From: Silene conica
Lineage: Eukaryota; Streptophyta; Magnoliopsida; Caryophyllales; Caryophyllaceae
DNA length: 64,000 bases
Assembly (NCBI GenBank): GCA_029255685.2
Contig: CM055318.2
Coordinates: 17,985,001 to 18,049,000 of the forward strand
Direction: 5' to 3'
Position numbers and translations under genes: made by a program. Positions 1 through 9,497 of the stretch are shown here, in pieces. The notes under the pieces were generated by a model. The model was not told the DNA's origin. It was given only the letters and a program-made list of their open reading frames with translations, and made no database searches. Every line of letters starts with the position of its first letter. Within the stretch, counting starts at the first letter, position 1.

Positions 1-482
1 TGGAACTCTCAATAAGTCCCATATCCCTCTCTGCTTGGACCAACATCTTATGTAACTCGTCCAAGGAGGTTTCTTGATTTCGCATGTTATAATTTACCCG
101 AAATTGAACATACGATTTCACTTTGTTGAGGGAGTGAAGGATTTTGTCAACAATAAGCGAGTCGGGAACATTCACCCCTTGTATCTTCAAGGTTTCGGCT
201 AGCTCGACCATTTTGAGCACATGAGGACTAACCTTTTGACCATCCTTTAAGGTCAAATCAAAGAATGCGGAGGCCGCCTCATATTGGATCACCCTAGGAG
301 CTTGCGAAAACATGGTCGCAACTCTAGTGTATATCGATCTCATTAGCCGTGGCTAGCTTAATCATTATTCTTTGGAGATCCGGCTCCATCGAAAATATAA
401 GCACGTTCTTCAAAGCATGCGACTCCTTCATGTAGGCCTCATAGGCCTCACGAGTCGCTTCCGATGAACGAGCACCGGGAGT
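1..482 (-). pseudogene. Copia-I gag, distal part
   Basis: Read on the minus strand from 482 to 1, this is copia-type Gag (the capsid-like family UBN2/gag_pre). One frame runs from 482 to an in-frame stop at 324. The reading then continues from about 313 to the window edge in another frame, with a typical stretch that includes QAPRVIQYEAASAFFDL and NYNMRNQETSLDELHKML. The stop and frame change near 320 mean the copy is broken. It joins the N-terminal gag piece at 4893-5063 across the CACTA-1 insertion; bases 480-482 (agt) are the duplicated target. I infer a capsid/packaging role from the family. Confidence 0.7.
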
Positions 483-720
483 CACTACTACAAAATGGCT
501 CTGTTGCAACATTTTGCGTGTAACACATAATTTTTTTGTTGCAATTTATAGTAAATATATTAACTAAGCAACACTTAGAAAAGAAATGTTGCATTTTACT
601 TTAATTTGCAACACTTGTATATAATTGTTGCATTTTATCAGTAGATATAGCAACATTATTCTGTAAGTGTTGCATTTAGTGGACGTATTAGCAACACTTT
701 TTAATATATGTTGCGTTGGT
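483..720. repeat. CACTA-1 left subterminal repeats (GTTGC/GCAAC)
   Basis: Short repeats such as tgcaacactt and gtgttgca recur in both orientations about every 20-30 bp just inside the left end. Such repeats bind the TNPA-type protein in known CACTA elements. Confidence 0.75.
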
Positions 721-2520
721 TATGTTGGTGATCTGATTTAAGTATAATTACTGGTTCATTTGGTCTAACTATAATTGTTTCTAGATGAATAATTTCTAAA
801 TAATATAAAACAAGTACGGAAAGTACGGAATGTACACTTGTTTAATTATTCACCCAGTAATAATAATTTAATACGGAAAATTCAATGAATTTGACGCATT
901 CTACAATATTTGGTTTATTTAAAATATTTAGAAACAAAATTTTGGGAGGGTTAGTGAAAAATCAAAAACCAAAATTTTAGAAACCAAATGTTTTAGCGAA
1001 AATATCAGGCGCATAATTTGAGAATTCGAGAAAAAGGAAAAAGATACTCGGTTAACCAAAATTTGTGTTTTAGCCAAAATTCGAGCGCAATCCAAAACTT
1101 ACTCCCTTAACCAAAATTTTAGAATCTGGCGACAAAACTTACTCTATTTCAAAACCTACTGCCTCCATTACATCTTCATCTTCAACAATTCTCTCTGCCA
1201 TATTAATTTTTATTGTTTCGATTCTCGTTCTGAAGTAACATCTGTCTGATTGTGCTTCTCTGTTCGATTTCGTAAAGTTCCTAATTGTCTCAGGTATGAT
1301 AATTTAATTCCTTTCAATTCGTTTTTTTTCTGTTCGAATTTCTTTCTTGCTATTAATTAGTATGATAATTCAATTCCGTTCAATTCGTTTTTTTTCTGGT
1401 CGAATTGTTTTCTTGCTATTAATTAGTATTCCCTATATTCATACATAAAGTATAGCTCGGCTTTTCTGGTCGAATTGTTTTCTGCTGCTGTTATCCCGTC
1501 CCTCAATTAGAAGGTAAGTCTTAATGCGTATAAACATAAAGTATGGCTCGACTTTTCTGGTTAAATTGTTTTCTGGTCGAATTGTTTTCTGCTGCTGTTA
1601 TTCCGTTCAATTCGGTTTTTTTTTCGTCGAATTGGTCTAGCGTGAAATTTATAATTTTCTCTCAGGCTTCGGAATAAGTTCACGCGATAATCATAAGCTG
1701 TTCAACCAAATATTTGTTTTAACTGAGCATAGGACCGAGAATATGAAGATTTAACACCCGATACATACCAGTGGGGAAAACCTTCTTTGTTTTATATTTC
1801 TGTAGGGGTTTCCTTGTCTATTAGATTGAGTAGGTCGGTCTGGTTTAACAGTTTTCCAGCCTCCCAAATCAGTCTTTGGACCAAACTGTCCATGATTAAA
1901 TATCGTTGTGGGTTGAGGTTCAAAGATACAGAACAGTTAAAGAATAAAGAAATAGATAAGACTTTCATGACAAACACAAACGCAGATACTGCTAAATTGT
2001 TCTACATAGGCTGAAAATTTGATGCATTGTGGGATTTGTAGTAACCTTGTACAGTACAATGGTGTATATTAACCTTCTGAGGCATGTAGTTATTCCTTTA
2101 ATTAAGTTGAGCATTTTTTTCCGAAAGTTGTATATTAAGGTTTTGAATCCCAAGGAACTTGATCATTTGCAAACGGAAATTGTTTAAAGAATCCCTAGCG
2201 TTTAACTTTTAAATCAAAATTTGGGTCCTTAGATAGTCATAAAACTCTTTTGTTCATTATTTTAATGTGGTTGTTGTACCTAGACATATAAATTTTTTCA
2301 TGTTTCGTGCTTCTTTCTATGAAGTATATTTAATGTTTGAAACAAGTATACTTATTGGTCTTACTAGAATTTAATTTTGAATCATTTACTTCTATTTCAC
2401 TTTTCACTAGAATTGTAAATTATTCTTTCTAATTGGTTAAAAGAAAAGACAACTAAAGAGAACATTTCAGACAATATATTTTGGCTTGCAAAGGGTCCTT
2501 CTTCTACCGCCAGGAGGTAC

Positions 2521-3174
2521 ATGGGCTATTATGCTAACGGGTATGATTTTTATACTAAATCTCGTGACGCAAAATGCAAGACGCAGAATAGTGGTGTATC
2601 TCTTGCAGCGGTAACTTCTAGTTTTGCTAGCTCTAGAGATCAAAATCCCTTGGAAGGGGAGGTAATATATTATGGTGCAATTTTAGAAATAATTGAGCTG
2701 AATTACTCATCAAAGTTTAATGTAGTGTTGTTTCGTTGTGAGTGGTATCAAGTAGAGAAGGACGAATACGGAATGACTTGCATAAGTAAGAACAAATTTT
2801 GTTCTATTGATGATCCTTTTGTCTTACCATCCCAGGTCCACCAAGTCTTTTATATTGCAGATCCTATTATAGATGGCCTCCATTATGTAATGACCAAGGT
2901 CCCAAGAGATGTATTTGACCATGGTGATGAGACAATTTCCCCAAGTTCATACTGGAATGAACCTAACGAACCCATACCAAATTTAGTATCAAGAACCATT
3001 TCTGATGAAGATCTTATATTATCTAGAGCTGATATTGATCCTGCTATCGTCGATGCAAATACAATGCTGGCACATGTTAATGATTTGTGTGAGTTAAGTG
3101 ATGGCAATTCTGATTGCGATGATACTTTATGGGAATGGATGCAAGCAGATGAGGAACTTAATAATGAGGACTGA
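2521..3174 (+). pseudogene. CACTA transposase C-terminal fragment (DUF4216)
   Basis: This 217-residue open frame resembles the C-terminal part of plant CACTA TNP2-type transposases. The DUF4216 pattern is clear at residues 6-130: NGYDFYTKSRD, KTQNSGVSLAAV, then YYGAILEIIELNY, VVLFRCEWY and QVFYIADP. The acidic tail (ending DEELNNED) is also typical. Full TNP2 proteins are much longer and carry an upstream catalytic domain (Transposase_21) that is missing here, so this is a remnant or a separate exon. The start at 2521 is simply the first ATG in the frame; an upstream splice acceptor is possible. It is followed by a second CACTA ORF on the same strand. Confidence 0.8.
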
Positions 3175-3254
3175 GGAGTGGTGTTCGTCTATAAGCTTTC
3201 GTACCAGCTTTTTTTTAATAGTTGTTTCTTACGTTTTATAGTCTCATATAAACC

Positions 3255-3668
3255 ATGCTAGAAATAATTTTCATAAACCATGGAAGTGGTCCTTCAGATG
3301 CTTATTTAGGAGTTATGGGCAAGGGGTATGATGGGTTTTGTAGATTGTATGGCAGGGGTGTTTCCAATAAGAAGTTACAAGCGGTGAATGGAAACACGTC
3401 TTATGTGGTCCCTGGAGAGATTCTGGAGTCGCTCAAAGCAAGTTTAATTAAAGATATAAGAGTGGATATGGATGCTCTAAACAAGAAGCATAAACAGATG
3501 GAAGAAGAACATTTGAAAAAGATGACAGAGTTAGAAACAAATCAGAGAGAGCTTGATGCTGAGAGAGAAAATATGACTCAAGATATTTTGCATAAACTTC
3601 TTGAGAAGTTACCTCCGGAAATTGTAAAACAATATTTATATGAAAGGTATGTCTTCTCTACTATCTAA
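3255..3668 (+). pseudogene. TNP1-like / Ptta-En-Spm transposase family tail
   Basis: This 137-residue frame has an N-terminal motif (MGKGYDGFCRLYGRGVS) seen in plant En/Spm (Ptta) accessory transposases. A heptad-rich coiled coil follows at about residues 70-115, rich in K, E, M and L, and suitable for dimerisation. The product may be the subterminal-repeat-binding partner of the TNP2-type protein. The frame ends at a stop soon after QYLYERY, and a continuation through a spliced exon (donor near 3647) is possible. It is probably a decayed or partial gene. The call rests on weak family resemblance and position. Confidence 0.55.
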
Positions 3669-4489
3669 GAAGCTTCTGTATCCAAGCCCTTTCTCTCCTC
3701 TAAGCTACTCCCCCTTTATCAGGGGACACTATACCAAAGAAAGTGGATCCCTCCCTAGATAATACTGGAAGGAGACTACTCTTTTTTATCTATTCGCCTT
3801 ATTTTAATGTTACATCTTAACAAATAGCAAATTCGGCCTTCTTATTCTAGCCTACCTCTTACTTTTGGCACAAGCTAAAGCTTGTCTTAGGCCATTTTCC
3901 ATCGAGATTAACTGTTTATTGGTATCATTGGCATCTTTTTTTTGCAGGGCATAAGCTATGCAAATTATTAACGACTTCTACTGTTCAATGTAAGCCATCA
4001 TGTCCGTATCAAAAATTTAAATGTTTTTTCATTGTTTTAATGCTTATTTACTTCAAGTAAGAAATATTTACCGTGTATGGTAATTATGTCCTATTCAGTG
4101 GGTGATTTATAGACGAAATTGTTTCTTTTCTCACAGGTCTCGTTTTGGATTAACTATTAATGCAACGTATGCAATTTGGATGCAACGTCAGATGAAATTG
4201 GGATTCGTTGGAGAATTAAGCTCGCACAATGTTTAGTTTTTTATATATGCCAATAATTCTTAAAATTTTTTTTTTTAATTATGTTGGATATTGGGTATTT
4301 AGTTTGTTTTCTTTATGACATTTTTTCATGATGTATTACGGACATGGATTGATCTTTGATATTGTAATGAACATATGGTTTTGGAGTATCAATTAATAAT
4401 TTTTTGGTTTCAATAATGTATGTGTGGATAATATTTGTAGAGCTCAAAACGTGGTACAAAAATAATTGTAATTTCATTTTGAAATAAAA

Positions 4490-4889
4490 AGTTGCATTAA
4501 GTCTAAAATAGTGTTACCTTTGATACAATCAAAAGTGTTGCATTAGAACCAAAATAATGTTGCTCTCATGTGTCATTTGAAAAAAAAAGTGTTGCTACGG
4601 AATGAATAAGTGTTGCGAAATTTTGGAGGGAATAAGAAAAGTGTTGCTTTTATAAATTTAAAGTGTTACCATAGCTTCTCAAAATAAGTGTTGCATAAAG
4701 AAAATTAGTGCAACATTTTTTAAAAAAGTTGCATTTGAGTAGAAAATGTTGCAAAAAGTGTTGCAATGAGCTATTGCAACGAGACTTTAAGCAGCACAGT
4801 TAAAAATGTTGCTTAAACCATATAACAACATTTTAGAAGGCTTATGCAACATTTTCGACGTGTTGCAATTGAGTTGTTTTGTAGTAGTG
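4490..4889. repeat. CACTA-1 right subterminal repeats and terminal inverted repeat
   Basis: More than ten copies of the core gtgttgc (often aaaagtgttgc) run from about 4490 to the terminal inverted repeat at 4877-4889. They mirror the left end. Confidence 0.75.
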
Positions 4890-4892
4890 AGT

Positions 4893-5063
4893 GGGAGGAG
4901 CGGCAATGGTAAGATAACGAGTCTTATCGTCGGCTTGCGCGGCCAACACCAATTGGGCGTCCCAATCCTTAAAATTGGCGCCATGCTTCTCAAGCTTGCA
5001 ACGATCCATAAAAGATCGAAGCCATGAAACGTGATGTGGGAGTGGTGGAGCGTTATTTGCCAT
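4893..5063 (-). pseudogene. Copia-I gag, N-terminal part
   Basis: A minus-strand ATG at 5063 opens a frame (MANNAPPLPHHVSWLRSFM, then WDAQLVLAA) that reaches the CACTA-1 junction at 4893. The reading resumes left of the element at 482. The likely start is this ATG because the leader upstream has many stops. This is the N-terminus of copia Gag, now disconnected by the insertion. Confidence 0.65.
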
Positions 5064-5959
5064 TGATTGATAGTCGAAAATGAACTACTATAAAATAAAG
5101 GAATTAAAACACAATTATCGTTTTAATAAATAAACTTGTAAATTTTAAACAAGTTAAGCATCTACTTAATGATCTCTTACCCAATTAAGTAAATGGTCCC
5201 GAGACCCAAATACATACTAACTTGGGCACGTTTAGCCGATACATCCCTCATTAATATGACTCGGTAGATTAACTCCTTAATCGATTCTACTTTTAGAACT
5301 CTCGGTCGATAAAATTACACTAATTCTTATCTTAGCCCGAACTTATTACCACTACGGTAGCTCGAATACCTTCGTCGAGATCAACCAAATTTCAAGAATA
5401 AGTAATCATATTACCCCACTTCACGAACGTAATAAGGTTTGCACCCCGGTTTAGCCGAGCCTACTCCCTTATGAAGAAGATCCTTCGCGGGTCCTTTACT
5501 TTTTGGTAAGGCTATGTCTCGATTTTTAAATAACGTAAGAGATCTTGTCAATTTATCGATAAATTAATTGACACAGTCGATAAAATCGATGAAATGCATG
5601 AGTTTGAATGACGATTTGGCTATGCATGCAACATGATAAGCATAAATAAAAGCATAAATACTTAAAAGCATAAATAAAATCCTAGTATGGCCTTTCCTAA
5701 AATAGAAAATGAAGTAAATTACAAATTCGGAAACCAACTCCTTTGGTCCCTTGAACTTCACACGCGGCACGCATCCCAAGGCAAACTCCGTCTTGGTCGG
5801 AACTCCTTTCCGAAATGGCACCGTCTTCAAGGATCTCCGGAATTACAAATAATTACAAATTTTCTATCTATTTTATACATTATAAAATAAAATAAAACAA
5901 TAAAATAAAGTGATACGAGATCACATTAAATTACAACCGAATCGATAAACCCTTACATT
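5064..5959 (-). other. Copia-I 5' leader, proximal part
   Basis: AT-rich non-coding DNA between the Copia-I gag start and the Athila-1 insertion. No gene is seen. It continues at 14038-15555 on the other side of Athila-1; together the leader would be about 2.4 kb, which is unusually long. Confidence 0.5.
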
Positions 5960-6558
5960 ACGGGTGATACCCGTCGTTGAGGGTACCAAAGATAAAATTT
6001 ATAATTCCTAACTTTAACAATAGATAGTGAAAGTCAGGGTCGAACCACAAGGAGGTGGGGAATGTTTATTGTCTTAATGTTAAAGTTTAAAGGTAATAAA
6101 ATTGGGGGTTGATTGTTTGATTACTAAGTCTAAACAAAGATTAAAATAAAACAAGAAATAAAAGATGAGAATAAAATATAATAAAAGGGATGCTAGGATG
6201 TTCGGGTAATAAAAAGCTAAGATAAAATAAATCCTAAGGTCAACATGTATTGCAGTCGCGTAAGGGGGCGTAACATATCTTTTTAAGTCTATGCTACCTA
6301 ATAGCTCCTTTCGGCCTATGCTATTAGTTCCTAGGTCTCACAATTATTGGGTGTCAACAATAAGGGTGATTCCTAAATCCCAGGTCACGTACCTTTCAGC
6401 CTTGAGTAACCTATCCGTCTTAAGGTGTAAACCAATGCCCTTCCCGTATCTCTCAATCTTGGGTAGGTCATTACTAACATCCTACAAGTCTCCTATTGGT
6501 CTTATTGCAGGATATTATAATTGACAAGAAAAGACGAAATAAGAAAACATACGCGAGT

Positions 6559-6632
6559 GGTCGACCGACCAGCTACTCCGGTCGGCCGACCACGGCCTCG
6601 GTCGACCGACCGACTATTCCAGTCGGCCGACC
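6559..6632. repeat. Palindrome array, LTR proximal cluster (Athila-1)
   Basis: Four copies of GGTCGACCGACC or GGTCGGCCGACC begin at 6559, 6580, 6600 and 6621, giving spacings of 21, 20 and 21 bp. The same cluster is at 13085-13158 in the other LTR and at 63008-63081 in Athila-3. Confidence 0.9.
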
Positions 6633-7103
6633 GTGGTCCTGCTACAGGTCGGTTTTTCGGATTTTTATTTACCCCTGCATATTATCCCCTACATCCTAAC
6701 ATATGAAAATTAGCTACTCATGACTGTTAAGACGATTGTAAAATTGGGAATAAACATGGAGAACATAGTAAATAATTTAAGCATGCAAGATTCAATAAAG
6801 CTTGGGATTCTAACTTAACAATTGTAATAAAAACAAGAACTATAATAAAAACTAGATTAAAGAGTAATTACCACAATTGGGATTAGAGCAGAAAGAAACT
6901 AACTTTATTGAATGCTTGAGAATTATTGAAAGATTACAAAACTAAATAGTAGAAGATAAAAGATAGTAGAAGATGATATTCGAAGATATGATCAGATATC
7001 TAACCCTAATCACAAGCTTGGCTTATATAGAAAGAAACTAAGAGTTTCCTAAAGACTCTAATTCTAATTTATTTTCGAAAAGAAATCGCATGGGCTTCGC
7101 TCT

Positions 7104-7235
7104 GGTCGGCCGACCCGTTTAGCTGGTCGGTCGACCGCTTCTTGTTGGGCTTCTTTTATTTCCGGCCTTTCTTGAAATATGGGCTTCATGAAAATCAGGC
7201 CTGGTCGGCCGACCCGTTTAACTGGTCGGTCGACC
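7104..7235. repeat. Palindrome array, LTR distal pairs (Athila-1)
   Basis: Two pairs of GGTCGGCCGACC and GGTCGGTCGACC start at 7104/7125 and 7203/7224, each pair spaced 21 bp. The sequence between the two motifs of a pair is nearly the same in both pairs (ccgtttagct, ccgtttaact). The equivalent pairs in Athila-3 start at 62378/62399 and 62478/62499. Confidence 0.9.
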
Positions 7236-7506
7236 GCTTCTGTACGGAAGTCTTCGGTTTTTCTTCTGTTTTGACTCTCGGTACTTGATTTTGACTCCAG
7301 TTGACTTTCCATTTATTCCTTAATTAAGCAAAAGACTTGAGGATACGAATTTGGTGCCAAATCGTCTCTTTTCCGCATAAATCTGCAAAAGTGCATAAAA
7401 ATACGAAAGTACACAATTTGTGGGAAATAAAGGCTAAAACATAGTAAATGAGCGACCAAATACGTGTAAAAATAGATGTAAAACATCATAAAATAGACAC
7501 GTATCA

Positions 7507-7525
7507 AATTCCCCAAACCAAACCC
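7507..7525 (-). other. Athila-1 polypurine tract
   Basis: On the minus strand the sequence ending GGTTTGGTTTGGGGAATT directly abuts the 3' LTR. This is the expected plus-strand primer site and confirms the element's orientation. Confidence 0.85.
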
Positions 7526-9497
7526 TTGCTTGCCCTCAAGCAAGAAATAGACTCGATCTTAACTAATGGAACGATTTCAATCTCAGAGCGAAATTTACAT
7601 GTTAGCCTATATCAATACCAGGTACAAAATGAGAAAGCATTTAAATCATGCAAACGAGTTATGGTGTTGTCAGACTTGCAAAAATAAAGACTATAGAGAC
7701 TTATACCATGGACTCTCGCGGTACGCTCGAGGCACTCATGAAGCAAAGGGTGAGTATATGTAAAAGATAGAAAGAAGAAATTTTGTAGAGATACTCACCT
7801 AACTGCGACCCATGAAAACATGCCTGCAATCTAACATGAACAGGAATTCTACAACTTTGTATAACAATCTCATTAAAGTGACCTAGATACATGCAATGGG
7901 GTAATGAAAGATATGTGAGGTAAAAGGTAAAGGTGGTTAAGATGTTTTTGGATATGTGGGGTTAGTAGCCAAGCTAGTAAAACCGGTTCCAACAACATAA
8001 TTCACAACTTTTGATATTAAGAAGGTGCTCCTTTTGTGGCACAACTCTCATATTGAATAAGAGAAAGGACTCCCAAATATTTTGAATGAGGTACGGGAGT
8101 GATAACATATAAAAGAAAGGGGTATTAACAAACGAAATTTTGACATTGATTCTGTCAGTTGGTCGGCCGACCTATAATGGTGGTCGGTCGACTGGCTTTC
8201 TGCGTTTCCCGAATTTTTTCGCTTTTCTTTTCTTTCTTTCTTTTCCTGAATTTTTCTGTTCTTTTTCTTTTTTTTTTTTTCTCTTGCTTTCTTTCTTTTC
8301 TCTTTTTGCTCATGATAGCATACAAACCAAGATGCCTCAAAAAATAATCCAATGACCACAAATACTAGCTTGGAAGGGTAGGCTAAGTATGGGATGTAGT
8401 TTTGGGGGAATAAAAAGGCAATTTTGGTTATGTGAAGCTTATGGGTAAATATGAGAAAAAGGATCCCAAATGCAACGTATCAAGACTCACAAAACGAGAT
8501 AGTAAGACAAGTATATAGCAATTCAAGCTCATGTTTATGCATATTGATGTAACATGTTCCAAGGGGAGTACTACTCACATCCTAGACAACTGGTTTAAGA
8601 ATGAAACCAGGAAATAAGCTCTAAAACTTAGAATGTATAGTAGGTTACCAAGGTATAAGTCAAGTCTCAAGATATACAAATTGACAAAAACTCGTAGATA
8701 TGCAAAAGACTTTCATACTAAAACAAGTTGACAAGGCAAGATAAAGGCATAAACATGTAAGAAAGCAAAATCATCCTTGAAATACTTTCGTTCCGACTCG
8801 ACCTATATGCTAAAATAAACGTGCATTTTTTTTGGATTTTTGAATTTTTTAATTTTTTTGGATTTTTGTATATATAAAGAAAATAAAGAAAAGAACGATG
8901 CAAGACAGAAATGCAATAAACGTGTGACAAAATGCAATGCATGTAACACGAAACCATTCCCCAAACCAACCCGCACAATGTCCCCATTGTGCATTAGCCT
9001 AAGTAAAGGTTTCAGAAAAATAAAACAAAGATGCAAAGAAATTAAAACTAAGGAAAAACTGGAAAGAACTCACTGGGTTATGAAGTGCATGAGAAAAACC
9101 TCCCCAAACCAGCGTAAGCTGGGAGGTTTTGGTGGCCAGCAGTGCCACTCAAGTATCCAAGTTGATTTCACGAGTTCTAAGGAAGAGAAACGAAAGACTG
9201 CAGCGGACAGTAGGTTGACCGACCGGTGTTTCTGGTCGATCGACCTCCTGTGAACAGCGGAAAAATCTGCGATACAGCGCCTCTGGTCGACCGACTGATG
9301 ATTCTGGTCGGTCGACCAGCGGAGTTCTGGAGGTCTTCGTTTTTTCTCGTAAATCCTGAAAAAAACAAGAAAATAAGCGCGCCCAACAATGCGCGAGATG
9401 CCAAAACGATTCTTAAAGTCTTAACTACTAGCAAACAAAACTAAAAAGTCTCACACAACGTAAAGTAAATTGTCTTAAAACTGTAACTCAAAAACAA
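7507..9497 (-). other. Athila-1 3' non-coding domain
   Basis: About 2 kb lies between the gag-protease stop and the 3' LTR with no credible gene. It holds palindrome pairs at 8161/8182, 9213/9234 and 9285/9306, and a purine-rich tract on the element strand at about 8210-8310. It also holds two further PPT-like boxes (ggtttgggg on the element strand) near 8957 and 9099. A block around 8790-8830 is shared with Athila-2. Conservation between families suggests a cis-acting role. Confidence 0.7.

Larger units (their letters stand above)
483..4889 (+). mobile_element. CACTA-1: CACTA (EnSpm/CMC) DNA transposon, internally deleted
   Basis: The element begins CACTACTACAAAA at 483 and ends with the exact inverse at 4877-4889. 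It is flanked by the 3-bp target duplication agt (480-482 and 4890-4892), which is diagnostic of CACTA elements. Both ends carry many short subterminal repeats built on GTTGC/GCAAC, the usual transposase-binding architecture. Inside are a DUF4216-bearing transposase tail (2521-3174) and a second TNP1-like ORF (3255-3668), both on the plus strand. The catalytic transposase domain is not visible, so this 4407-bp copy is probably non-autonomous. It sits in Copia-I gag. Confidence 0.92.
5965..7506 (-). repeat. Athila-1 3' LTR
   Basis: Starts TGATACCCGTCG and ends ACACGTATCA in plus-strand view. It is bounded on the right by the polypurine tract and on the left by the target duplication. It contains eight GGTCGRCCGACC-type palindromes at 6559, 6580, 6600, 6621, 7104, 7125, 7203 and 7224. 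Confidence 0.95.

Noticed and set aside
8260..8310. Poly-pyrimidine tract as a microsatellite unrelated to the element
   Set aside because: A purine-rich tract on the element strand occurs at the matching place in Athila-2, so it is treated as part of the 3' non-coding domain.
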